Source: Dysgonomonas sp. Marseille-P4361
Lineage (GTDB): Bacteria > Bacteroidota > Bacteroidia > Bacteroidales > Dysgonomonadaceae
Length of the DNA stretch: 64,000 nt
Direction: 5' to 3'
Assembly (NCBI RefSeq): GCF_900343125.1
Contig: NZ_OPYL01000003.1
Coordinates: forward strand, 62,001 to 126,000
In this document: piece after piece, positions 54,064 to 62,244 of the stretch
Position numbering within the stretch: position 1 is the stretch's first letter
Layout: each line of letters begins with the position of its first letter
Notes under the pieces: model-generated
The model's input: only the letters and a program-made list of their open reading frames with translations
Databases searched by the model: none
Told to the model about the DNA's origin: nothing
Position numbers and translations under genes: made by a program

Positions 54064-56211
54064 ATGAAACCAAATTTTAAAGATATAGATATTAACAAAG
54101 CCGGTTTTGCTGCAACAGATGCAAAAAAATGGGCGGCTGATAATGGTATCGAGGCTAACTGGACAACTCCAGAGTTGATCGACGTTAAGCCTGTTTATAC
54201 CAAAGAAGATCTTGAAGGTATGGAGCATTTAAATTATGCTTCTGGTATACCTCCATTCTTACGCGGACCATACTCTGGTATGTACGCTATGCGTCCTTGG
54301 ACAATTCGTCAGTATGCAGGATTCTCTACTGCGGCTGAATCAAATGCATTCTATCGTCGTAACCTAGCTTCGGGACAAAAAGGTCTTTCTGTAGCGTTTG
54401 ACCTTGCTACTCACCGCGGATACGATGCCGACCATCCTCGTGTTGTGGGTGATGTTGGTAAAGCAGGGGTATCTATCTGCTCGGTAGAAGACATGAAAGT
54501 ATTATTTGAAGGAATTCCGTTGAACCAAATGTCTGTTTCGATGACAATGAACGGTGCTGTACTTCCTATTCTTGCATTCTATATCAATGCAGGTTTGGAA
54601 CAAGGTGCTAAATTGGAAGAAATGGCAGGAACAATTCAAAATGATATCCTTAAAGAATTCATGGTGCGTAATACATACATCTACCCACCTGCATTCTCTA
54701 TGAAGATTATTGCTGACATCTTTGAGTACACATCTCAAAAGATGCCTAAATTCAACTCTATCTCTATCTCAGGATACCACATGCAAGAAGCAGGTGCTAC
54801 TGCTGATATCGAGTTGGCTTATACGCTTGCAGATGGTATGGAATACCTGAAAGCAGGTATCGATGCAGGTATCGATGTTGATGCATTTGCTCCACGTTTA
54901 TCATTCTTCTGGGCTATCGGAATGAATCACTTCATGGAAATAGCTAAGATGCGTGCCGGACGTTTATTGTGGGCTAAGATTGTGAAGAGCTTCGGTGCTA
55001 AAAACCCTAAATCTCTTGCACTTCGTACTCACTCTCAAACATCTGGATGGTCACTTACTGAGCAAGATCCGTTCAACAATGTTGGTCGTACTTGTATCGA
55101 AGCTATGGCTTCTGCTCTAGGTCATACTCAATCGCTTCACACGAATGCGTTGGATGAAGCTATTGCATTACCTACAGACTTCTCTGCTCGTATTGCTCGT
55201 AATACTCAGATATATATTCAAGAAGAAACTTATATCACTAAAGAAATTGACCCTTGGGCTGGTTCTTACTATGTAGAAACTCTTACTAACGAGCTTGTAC
55301 ATAAAGCATGGGCACACATCCAAGAAATTCAAAAACTTGGAGGTATGGCTGCTGCTATCGAAACTGGTCTTCCTAAGATGCGTATCGAAGAAGCTGCTGC
55401 TCGTACTCAAGCTAAAATCGACTCGGGAGCTCAAACAATTATCGGTGTTAACAAATATCGTCTTGAAAAAGAAGATCCAATCGATATTCTTGATGTTGAC
55501 AATACTGAAGTTCGTCGTCAACAAATCGAGCGCTTAAATGAATTGAAAGCTAATCGTGACAACGAGGCTGTGAAAAAAGCACTAGCTGCTATTACTGAGT
55601 GTGTAAAAACTAAGAAAGGGAACCTACTTGAACTTGCTGTTGAAGCTGCACGTGTACGTGCTACATTGGGAGAAATCTCTGACGCTTGCGAAGAAGTAGT
55701 AGGACGTTATAAAGCAGTAATTAGAACAATTTCAGGCGTGTATTCATCAGAAACTAAAAAAGATCCAACATTCCAAAAAGCTCAGGAGCTTGTTGAAACA
55801 TTTGCGAAGAAAGAAGGTCGTCAACCTCGTATCATGATCGCAAAAATGGGACAAGACGGTCACGACCGTGGTGCAAAAGTAGTAGCAACAGGGTATGCTG
55901 ACTGCGGATTCGACGTAGATATGGGACCATTGTTCCAAACTCCGGAAGAAGCAGCTCGTCAAGCTGTTGAAAACGACGTAAATGTACTGGGAGTTTCTTC
56001 TCTTGCTGCAGGTCACAAAACTCTTGTACCTCAGGTAATGGAAGAGTTGAAAAAACTTGGACGTGAAGATATCATCGTAATTGCCGGTGGTGTAATTCCT
56101 GCTCAAGACTACGACTTCTTGTATAAAGCTGGTGTTGCAGCAATCTTTGGACCTGGTACTTCAGTGACTAAGGCTGCTGTACAAATCATGGAAATCTTGT
56201 TAGCTGAATAA
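54064..56211 (+). CDS. mutB: Methylmalonyl-CoA mutase large subunit
   Basis: A 715-residue adenosylcobalamin enzyme that interconverts succinyl-CoA and (R)-methylmalonyl-CoA. The CoA/active-site barrel carries [21 protein letters not shown] with the substrate tyrosine, [21 protein letters not shown], and [12 protein letters not shown] with the catalytic histidine. The C-terminal cobalamin domain has the base-off motif in [20 protein letters not shown] and the GVSSLAAGH segment. Forms the active dimer with MutA. The chaperone MeaB and the epimerase are not in the window. In gut-type Bacteroidota this feeds propionate formation. A strong terminator follows. Confidence 0.97.
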   Translation: MKPNFKDIDINKAGFAATDAKKWAADNGIEANWTTPELIDVKPVYTKEDLEGMEHLNYASGIPPFLRGPYSGMYAMRPWTIRQYAGFSTAAESNAFYRRNLASGQKGLSVAFDLATHRGYDADHPRVVGDVGKAGVSICSVEDMKVLFEGIPLNQMSVSMTMNGAVLPILAFYINAGLEQGAKLEEMAGTIQNDILKEFMVRNTYIYPPAFSMKIIADIFEYTSQKMPKFNSISISGYHMQEAGATADIELAYTLADGMEYLKAGIDAGIDVDAFAPRLSFFWAIGMNHFMEIAKMRAGRLLWAKIVKSFGAKNPKSLALRTHSQTSGWSLTEQDPFNNVGRTCIEAMASALGHTQSLHTNALDEAIALPTDFSARIARNTQIYIQEETYITKEIDPWAGSYYVETLTNELVHKAWAHIQEIQKLGGMAAAIETGLPKMRIEEAAARTQAKIDSGAQTIIGVNKYRLEKEDPIDILDVDNTEVRRQQIERLNELKANRDNEAVKKALAAITECVKTKKGNLLELAVEAARVRATLGEISDACEEVVGRYKAVIRTISGVYSSETKKDPTFQKAQELVETFAKKEGRQPRIMIAKMGQDGHDRGAKVVATGYADCGFDVDMGPLFQTPEEAARQAVENDVNVLGVSSLAAGHKTLVPQVMEELKKLGREDIIVIAGGVIPAQDYDFLYKAGVAAIFGPGTSVTKAAVQIMEILLAE

Positions 56212-56236
56212 TTCAGTTATACAATATATCTTTTAG

Positions 56237-56264
56237 AAAAGACCGCTCATTGTAGCGGTCTTTT
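56237..56264 (+). terminator. Terminator after mutB
   Basis: AAAAGACCGCT pairs with AGCGGTCTTTT around a six-base loop, followed by a T-run. Confidence 0.9.
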
Positions 56265-56319
56265 TTTGTTGATTGAAGATTATTTATTAATATTACATAA
56301 ACCGTATTAAACTAATTAT

Positions 56320-57417
56320 ATGAAAAACGCAATTTATATTATTTTACTATTAGTTTTTTCCTCTAGTTGTACCAATAAAAACGAATATATTATCAATGGC
56401 ACAGCTATTGACGACTATGAAGGAAAAACAATTTATTTGTTAGCAAATAAAAATGACAGCTCTATTATAGATTCTACAATAATAGCGAATAATAAATTTA
56501 CTTTTAAAGGAATAGCTCCTGATTCCATACAAATTGCATTTATATCGTATGATAAGCGATTCTACCCTGCCATATTTATTTTAGAAAAGGGTAATATCTC
56601 TCTTGATATAGATACGGCTTATAATCAACACATCAAAAGAGGAGGAACCGCATTAAATGAAGAACTTCAGCTATACAAAGATCAGCTTTTGAATCTGAAA
56701 AACAACCAGATGGCAGTTGTACAACAAGGATATTTCATTAACCGTTCAGATATGACAAAAGAAGAACGACTTAGTTGGGATAATAAAAACGAAACAATTT
56801 TGAATGAGATAGAAGATCATGTCTACAACTATATTGCTAAATATTCTCAAAGCTCATTAGGAAAGCAAATTTTCATTGATGATACTGACCTCCTCAGGCC
56901 TCATAAAATAGGAGAACTTATTAAAATGTTCGGACCTAATTCAAATATTGTTACTCCAGACAGGAAAGCTTATTATATAGCTCAGGCTGAAACATCTCCA
57001 GGCAAAAGATACACTGATGTAAAAGGATATGATATAGATGGTAAAGAAATCGCTTTTTCTGATTTTGTAGAAAAAGGGAACATCGTTCTTATTGAATACT
57101 GGGCTTCATGGTGTCGTCCATGTATTGCGGCTCTACCCGAATTAAAAGAGTTTTACAAAAAAAACAAGGATAAAGATTTGGTCGTTATAAGTGTTTCTTT
57201 AGATCATGATAAAGAGAAGTGGTTAGCCGCAACAAAAAAACATAATATAGAGTGGCCTCAATTGTCGAATCTTAAGAAGTGGGAAGATCCAGCTGCAATG
57301 TCATATGGAATAAAGGGAATCCCTCAATTATTGTTGATAGATAAGAATGGAATTATCGCCGAACGAAACTTTGATTTAGAAGTAATAGAGCAAAAATTTA
57401 ATGAAATCACAAAATGA
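56320..57417 (+). CDS. TlpA-like thioredoxin lipoprotein with DUF4369 domain
   Basis: A 365-residue lipoprotein with Cys17 in FSSSC. Residues about 20-115 are a DUF4369 beta-domain (IINGTAIDDYEGKTIYLLAN). A helical linker follows, and the thioredoxin-fold domain covers about 228-365 with the active-site WCRPC at 264-268 and the cis-Pro loop GIPQLLLID. Such proteins are periplasmic or envelope-anchored thiol-disulfide reductases, common in Bacteroidota and used for cytochrome c maturation or protein repair. Specific partner unknown. It is a single gene between two terminators. Confidence 0.92.
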   Translation: MKNAIYIILLLVFSSSCTNKNEYIINGTAIDDYEGKTIYLLANKNDSSIIDSTIIANNKFTFKGIAPDSIQIAFISYDKRFYPAIFILEKGNISLDIDTAYNQHIKRGGTALNEELQLYKDQLLNLKNNQMAVVQQGYFINRSDMTKEERLSWDNKNETILNEIEDHVYNYIAKYSQSSLGKQIFIDDTDLLRPHKIGELIKMFGPNSNIVTPDRKAYYIAQAETSPGKRYTDVKGYDIDGKEIAFSDFVEKGNIVLIEYWASWCRPCIAALPELKEFYKKNKDKDLVVISVSLDHDKEKWLAATKKHNIEWPQLSNLKKWEDPAAMSYGIKGIPQLLLIDKNGIIAERNFDLEVIEQKFNEITK

Positions 57418-57441
57418 ACTACAACCCACTCTAGGACAATA

Positions 57442-57468
57442 AAAGGCTCTCAATAACTGAGAGCCTTT
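57442..57468. terminator. Terminator between convergent genes
   Basis: AAAGGCTCTCA pairs perfectly with TGAGAGCCTTT around ATAAC. It serves the TlpA-like gene and probably also the PEPCK-like gene on the other strand. Confidence 0.85.
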
Positions 57469-57494
57469 CTATATCTATTCTGAGGTTACGCACT

Positions 57495-59228
57495 TTACTC
57501 ATTTATCAAGTTGAACAACTCTTCTGCAGCTTCCAGAGGGCCATCTTTGGTTCTACCTTCTATAGCTAAAGAAGTATGCATCTCTCCTATCTTTGTTCCC
57601 GCATCTTTCATATCTTTAAAATATTCGCGAACGAGCACTTCGGTCGCTTCTCTCTCCTGTACAGGTCCAAATGGGTTGGCAAAGTAAGATTTCACTAAGC
57701 CTTTTTCGGTAGTAGTACCTTTCGCCTTACGAGCCCCATCTTCAAAAACTGTAATCATTTTATCCAAATCATCATACAACAAAATCTTCTTATCAGACTC
57801 ATTATAATTATTCGCATATAGGAAATAATCAATTGGATAGCCTCGTGATATAATTTCATATGTAGAAATAGGAATTGTTACGCGTGCATTTACTTTATCC
57901 ATGTTCATATATACACCTTTATCCAACTGCTCGAAAGCATACGCAGGATCTAGGTCATCTACGCGAACAAATGCACCGATTTCTGTACCATATGCTTTTA
58001 TCGTACCATTTTCTTCTTTTTTCAGATAACCCATATCGTCAAATATAACACGCATATGACGGATATATTTTTTGTTCAAGGTACGGAATGCTTCTAAGCT
58101 TTCAGACTTACCAGCTCCACTATCTCCCATGATAATGATATTAGATTCTCTACCATTGCGAAGGACAATATTCACCATGGCTCCATGGATAGGCAAACGT
58201 CTTTGCTCTATTTGCTTTACATTATGTAATGTCAAGAGCATTTTTTTCATGTATCCGAAGTAGTCAATCTCGTCACAATAGTTTGCATAACCTATTAAGA
58301 TATCATTTTTAGTATCTTTATAGTAGAATGTACGTTTTTCTTCATATCCATCAGGATAGCCGAAAACATAGATCATATCCGGTTTTTTGCCAACATACTC
58401 TGTTTCTGTTGCTATTTCGAAAAGATTGGCAAGGCCAATACCATGAGCCATAAAGTCTTTATGGAAATAAACAAAAGTCAACATGTTACCAACTTTCGCT
58501 GGGAAAACAAACCAATCATCCTCATTCAATACAATATTTAAAAGAGGGTTTTGTTTATGTTCCTGAAAAACACCATCTCTGGTATTACGTTTGGTGTAAG
58601 TTATATATGGAGGTTGGAATAAAACTGTGCTGATAAAAGGAATAGATGCTAAACCTTTATATTCGATCGGACAATTCCAGTTTACATCGTTCAATGTTAA
58701 TCCGGCATTTCCTCCTGCAACTGACTGACGGAAGATTCGTGTTGAGTAACCATTTACTGTTGCTTGTACTCTTCTACCTGTAGAAAGCAGCAAATCGTTA
58801 AACATTTCATTTGCCTGAATAAAACGTGCGTTTTGAAGGCCATTTCCTAATCTGTTGTTACGTACTATTGTATAGCGTTCAAGGCGTTTCCAATAAGTAA
58901 ATAACAGTTCTGTAACTTCTATGAAGAGGTCTTTATCTTCGAAATATCTCGAATATTTGCTATCTACAGCAACAATCTCTTCCATATTGAATACTGTCAA
59001 CAATTTTAATACTTCAATGAAAGAGTCTACAACTTTATCCTCGTCACCAAAATGATCAACATAGTAATCATATATAACACCCTCGTCTTTTTCCAAAACT
59101 TGTTTAACAAAAGACTCTACAACCCGGCGGAATCCATAACTATTTAGTAGTTTCTGTGTTGTATCACAATATTTCAGGGTGAAGTTTATCATAGCCCTTT
59201 CACGGGAAAGTGTAAATTCGTGCAGCAT
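57495..59228 (-). CDS. PEPCK-like P-loop protein of unknown function
   Basis: This 577-residue soluble protein has no signal. The N-terminal 130 residues are helical and acidic. The central region (about 180-340) is beta-rich, and a phosphoenolpyruvate-carboxykinase-type nucleotide site lies near residue 362: IIIMGDSGAGKSES with Lys374 and Ser375, then a kinase-2-like FDDMG at 396-400. YFANPFGPVQ at about 515 resembles the PEPCK region after the active site. The canonical ATP-PEPCK N-terminal substrate arginine motifs are not apparent. Such proteins are often labelled PEPCK in databases, but I would not assign the gluconeogenic reaction; a kinase of unknown substrate is equally possible. Confidence 0.78.
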   Translation of the reverse strand: MLHEFTLSRERAMINFTLKYCDTTQKLLNSYGFRRVVESFVKQVLEKDEGVIYDYYVDHFGDEDKVVDSFIEVLKLLTVFNMEEIVAVDSKYSRYFEDKDLFIEVTELLFTYWKRLERYTIVRNNRLGNGLQNARFIQANEMFNDLLLSTGRRVQATVNGYSTRIFRQSVAGGNAGLTLNDVNWNCPIEYKGLASIPFISTVLFQPPYITYTKRNTRDGVFQEHKQNPLLNIVLNEDDWFVFPAKVGNMLTFVYFHKDFMAHGIGLANLFEIATETEYVGKKPDMIYVFGYPDGYEEKRTFYYKDTKNDILIGYANYCDEIDYFGYMKKMLLTLHNVKQIEQRRLPIHGAMVNIVLRNGRESNIIIMGDSGAGKSESLEAFRTLNKKYIRHMRVIFDDMGYLKKEENGTIKAYGTEIGAFVRVDDLDPAYAFEQLDKGVYMNMDKVNARVTIPISTYEIISRGYPIDYFLYANNYNESDKKILLYDDLDKMITVFEDGARKAKGTTTEKGLVKSYFANPFGPVQEREATEVLVREYFKDMKDAGTKIGEMHTSLAIEGRTKDGPLEAAEELFNLINE

Positions 59229-59285
59229 AATCTTATATATGGTTTATATTAATACAAAAGAACAATGCCTTTATGACATTTTGAA

Positions 59286-59293
59286 CAAAGATA
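59286..59293 (-). promoter_or_regulatory. -7 box for the PEPCK-like gene
   Basis: TATCTTTG on the minus strand fits TAnnTTTG, about 58 bases before the ATG; the -33 region is weak. Confidence 0.55.
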
Positions 59294-59534
59294 AAGAAAT
59301 AAATTATTTTTTTGGTTATTTTAAGATCCTATAAACAGCAGATATGTGTTAATTTTTCTTTTCATTTTACCTTAAGTAATGGTCTTTATTACAGTTTAAG
59401 AAGTTTCCTTAACACAGAGTAAGATAGTAAATAGCTAATTAGCAGATGTATATTTTATAATTCATTCTTTTATCCCATTTACTCCTATACTTATATGTAT
59501 CGTTCAATCTTTAATTCTAAATTATTTATAAATG

Positions 59535-59566
59535 TTTGCTTTACCCATAAATATACCATACCTTTG
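59535..59566 (+). promoter_or_regulatory. Promoter of tetR-SMR unit
   Basis: TTTG at 59535-59538, a 20-base spacer and TACCTTTG at 59559-59566: a complete -33/-7 pair directly abutting the operator copy. Confidence 0.75.
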
Positions 59567-59582
59567 TTGAACAATCATTCAA
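59567..59582 (+). promoter_or_regulatory. Operator copy 1 for the TetR regulator
   Basis: TTGAACAATCATTCAA, an interrupted inverted repeat (TTGAA ... TTCAA), starts right after the -7 box and ends one base before the tetR ATG. Bound repressor would cover the transcription start. The same 16 bases recur at 60205-60220. Confidence 0.75.
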
Positions 59583-59583
59583 A

Positions 59584-60189
59584 ATGAACACAAAAGAGAT
59601 CATATTAAAAAAGACTTTCAATCTACTATTATTGAAAGGTTTTGATAACGTTTCTATCACTGACATAAAAAACTATACAGGAATGTCAAGGGGTATTCTA
59701 TACCATTATTTCAAGAACAAAGAGGAATTGTTCATTGAAGTGACTGAGCGATATTTTGTACATATTTTTGATTTCGATATCCGTAAGATTAAAGATTTCA
59801 CAGTCTATGAATTTTGTGATTTCTTAAATAAACGCTTCAAAAAGATAGCAAAAACAATTTCTACTATAGAGCAAGAAATAAATGGCTCTTCTGATGCTTC
59901 ATTGCTAAATTACCACTTTCTATTTTATCAGGTGATGCAAAGGGATGCTATTTTCAGGAACAAATACAAAACGACCACAGAAAAAGAACTTATTGGCTGG
60001 GAGTATGCACTACAAAACAGTATCGATAAAAATGAAATACGACAAGACATAGATATAAAATCATCAGCCAGACAGCTATTTACCCTTACTGATGGAATCT
60101 GGTTTCAAAGCATATTCAGTAACGATGGAAGAATTATCATAAATAATATAAAAGAATCATTACTACATTATATTAGACTTTTAGAGTAA
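59584..60189 (+). CDS. TetR/AcrR-family transcriptional regulator
   Basis: A 201-residue repressor. The N-terminal helix-turn-helix is clear: KKTFNLLLLKGFDNVSITD, then IKNYTGMSRGILYHYFKNKEELF (about residues 9-50). The ligand-binding C-terminal domain is less conserved, as usual, with ARQLFTLTDGIWFQSIF near the end. An identical 16-bp inverted-repeat site stands before this gene and before the SMR exporter gene 66 bases downstream. That points to autoregulation and control of the exporter, released by a cationic or guanidinium-like inducer. Confidence 0.92.
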   Translation: MNTKEIILKKTFNLLLLKGFDNVSITDIKNYTGMSRGILYHYFKNKEELFIEVTERYFVHIFDFDIRKIKDFTVYEFCDFLNKRFKKIAKTISTIEQEINGSSDASLLNYHFLFYQVMQRDAIFRNKYKTTTEKELIGWEYALQNSIDKNEIRQDIDIKSSARQLFTLTDGIWFQSIFSNDGRIIINNIKESLLHYIRLLE

Positions 60190-60204
60190 TTTTTTACGCA
60201 GAAA

Positions 60205-60220
60205 TTGAACAATCATTCAA
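60205..60220 (+). promoter_or_regulatory. Operator copy 2, upstream of the SMR gene
   Basis: TTGAACAATCATTCAA is identical in all 16 bases to the copy before tetR and lies 36 bases before the SMR ATG. A weak TAATTTTT box at 60187-60194 may be an internal promoter. Confidence 0.75.
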
Positions 60221-60255
60221 TAATATATAATATTATAAAATAAAAAAATAGAATT

Positions 60256-60582
60256 ATGAGTTGGGTTTATTTATTATTAGCAAGTGTATTTGAAGTAGGT
60301 TTTACTTTTTCTTTATCAAAGGCCAAAGGAGTAATAGCACCACATTCTTACTATTGGTATATCAGCTTCCTTATCTGCTTAGCATTAGGAATGGGCTTGC
60401 TTATAAAAGCAACACAAACAATCCCTATGGGAACTGCTTACGCTGTATTCACCGGAATAGGTGCGGCAGGTACAGTATTGCTAGGAATATTTGTTTTTAA
60501 AGAGCCGGTAAGCGTTATGCGCATTGTTTTCATTACAACATTGATTCTATCGGTTGTCGGACTTAAGGCTGTATCTCACTAG
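60256..60582 (+). CDS. Small multidrug resistance transporter (SugE/Gdx-like)
   Basis: A 108-residue inner-membrane protein with four helices. Glu13 (SVFEVG) is the essential substrate/proton site. The start MSWVYLLLASVFEV, the segment PMGTAYAVFTGIGAAGTVLLGI and the end VVGLKAVSH resemble the SugE/Gdx branch, whose members export guanidinium or small quaternary cations, more than the EmrE branch. It is likely to act as an antiparallel dimer. Controlled by the TetR protein encoded just upstream through the shared operator. Substrate is inferred from subgroup similarity only. Confidence 0.9.
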   Translation: MSWVYLLLASVFEVGFTFSLSKAKGVIAPHSYYWYISFLICLALGMGLLIKATQTIPMGTAYAVFTGIGAAGTVLLGIFVFKEPVSVMRIVFITTLILSVVGLKAVSH

Positions 60583-60675
60583 GCAAACTTTGTAATAGGT
60601 TTAATAAAATATGTTAACTTTTCACAAGATTACTTTTTTATTTACCCAAAGAGTTCCTTAAAATTATGTTTGAGG

Positions 60676-60683
60676 TATTTTTG
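60676..60683 (+). promoter_or_regulatory. -7 box for the DUF3943 gene
   Basis: TATTTTTG fits TAnnTTTG, 31-38 bases before the ATG. Confidence 0.6.
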
Positions 60684-60713
60684 CAACAGTTGAAATTTGC
60701 AATACAAGAGTGA

Positions 60714-62192
60714 ATGGCTAGATTTTTTATTTTAATCGTCTTATTATGTAGCATACTATCTAGTGTAGATGCACAAATACCGATACGCCATCAAGTAGCA
60801 AATCCAAAACCTGCCGACTCTCTTGACATAGATTATTACACAAAAACGAAATGGCTTCAAGCAGGTACAACAGCCTTTGGCATCAATATGGGTGTATGGG
60901 CTTTTGACAGATATGTACAACGTGGACATTTCGCTTATATTAATACAAATACAATCAAAGAGAACTTTCGGAAAGGTTTTATATGGGATAATGATTACAT
61001 GTCGACCAACATGTTCTTACACCCTTACCACGGAAGTTTGTACTTCAACGCCGGACGATCGAACGGGCTGAATTATTGGCAATCAAGCACTCTTGCCCTT
61101 GCAGGAAGTGCCATGTGGGAGCTATTTATGGAAAGTGAATACCCATCCACAAACGATATTATAGTCACTCCAATAGGGGGAATGGCATTGGGTGAAGTAT
61201 TGTTTCGTGCCTCCGATTTAATTATTGATGATAGACGTAAGGGATGGTCTCGTTTTGGACACGAAGCTGCAACATTCCTCATCTCCCCTTCGCGTGGACT
61301 GACAAGAATAATCAATGGAGATGCATGGAAAAAGAGATCAACCTCGGGAAAGCAATTTGGAATTCCAGATGTAAGTATAGATATATCTATGGGAGTAAGA
61401 GCGTTAGAATTTGAAGACCCTATAATAGATAAAGGGGTTGGTTTTGCTACAACCATAAGTGTTGAATATGGAGACAGATTTGAAGCTGAAACAAATAAAC
61501 CTTACGACTACTTTACATTCAAAGCGAATATAAATGGTCAGGGCTCTCAGCCTATAATCAGCCAGCTTAATATTACCGGAAGGCTATATTCTACCGAATT
61601 GATAGATAACTCAAAAGACTTTCTCAGTTTGGGAGTATATCAGCATTATGATTTCTATGATTCTGATACAATATCAGAAGTTTCATCCAGAGTTCCGTAC
61701 AAATTTAGCGCTCCGGCTTCGTTTGGGATTGGCTTAATACACAAAAGTAAACGTTTTAAGAATTGGAACTTCAATTCACATTTTCACCTAAATACAATTA
61801 TATTAGGTGCTTCTCAAAGCGACCATTATGTAGTTAAAGACAGAAATTACAATTGGGGAAGCGGATTTAGTTGGCAGCTAGGAGCCAGCTTATCTTATAA
61901 AGATATTTTTAGCATTTCAGGAAATTACGAAGCATATAAAATCTTCACTTGGAAAGGATATGATAAAAATATAGATTGGGAGACAGTAGACCCCAGAACT
62001 CTGAATGCTCAGGGTGATCATTCTCAGGCTGTTTTGCATGCGATATCCTTGCGTGCTGATCTCAAGCTCAGAAAACAATGGTACCTCACCGCAATTGGGT
62101 ACAACTACACAAGGGATACAAACTATCGGTACTTTGACAATGTATTTTCCACCACTTCCGAAGGAAGGCTTATGCTAACCTATAAGTTCTAA
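60714..62192 (+). CDS. DUF3943 outer-membrane-associated protein
   Basis: A 492-residue exported protein with a signal peptide to about residue 20 (SSVDAQ). Residues about 40-210 carry the DUF3943 features: FGINMGVWAFDRYV, a WDNDYMSTNMFLHPYHGSLYFNAGRSNG block, MWELFMESEYPSTNDI and GGMALGEVLFRASD. The remaining half has many amphipathic strands and ends with EGRLMLTYKF, as barrel proteins do. Function of the family is not established; an outer-membrane location is inferred from the strand pattern and terminal Phe. Confidence 0.87.
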   Translation: MARFFILIVLLCSILSSVDAQIPIRHQVANPKPADSLDIDYYTKTKWLQAGTTAFGINMGVWAFDRYVQRGHFAYINTNTIKENFRKGFIWDNDYMSTNMFLHPYHGSLYFNAGRSNGLNYWQSSTLALAGSAMWELFMESEYPSTNDIIVTPIGGMALGEVLFRASDLIIDDRRKGWSRFGHEAATFLISPSRGLTRIINGDAWKKRSTSGKQFGIPDVSIDISMGVRALEFEDPIIDKGVGFATTISVEYGDRFEAETNKPYDYFTFKANINGQGSQPIISQLNITGRLYSTELIDNSKDFLSLGVYQHYDFYDSDTISEVSSRVPYKFSAPASFGIGLIHKSKRFKNWNFNSHFHLNTIILGASQSDHYVVKDRNYNWGSGFSWQLGASLSYKDIFSISGNYEAYKIFTWKGYDKNIDWETVDPRTLNAQGDHSQAVLHAISLRADLKLRKQWYLTAIGYNYTRDTNYRYFDNVFSTTSEGRLMLTYKF

Positions 62193-62200
62193 AAAAGAAA

Positions 62201-62222
62201 GGGGACAACAAAAGTCATCCCC
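62201..62222 (-). terminator. Possible terminator after the SulP gene
   Basis: GGGGA/TCCCC stem with a loop of about 12 bases; on the minus strand TTTCTTTTTT follows. Short but well placed. Confidence 0.5.
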
Positions 62223-62244
62223 ACATTTATAAGCTATCGATTTT

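Larger units (their letters stand above)
59229..59583. other. Divergent intergenic region, PEPCK-like gene / tetR
   Basis: These 355 AT-rich bases hold a minus-strand promoter box (59286-59293), the tetR promoter (59535-59566) and one operator copy (59567-59582). No gene is visible in it. Confidence 0.6.

Noticed and set aside
55168-56106. Long antisense reading frames inside mutB
   Set aside because: They are shadows created by the strongly biased codon use of mutB; they lack starts, promoters and protein-like composition.
59281-59288. Third TetR operator near the PEPCK-like promoter
   Set aside because: Only TTGAACAA matches the 16-mer; the second half-site is missing, so chance is enough.
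60190-60255. Guanidine riboswitch before the SugE/Gdx-like gene
   Set aside because: The 66-base gap holds the TetR operator copy and no ACGR/ACGA-type guanidine motif pair; it is too short for guanidine-I.
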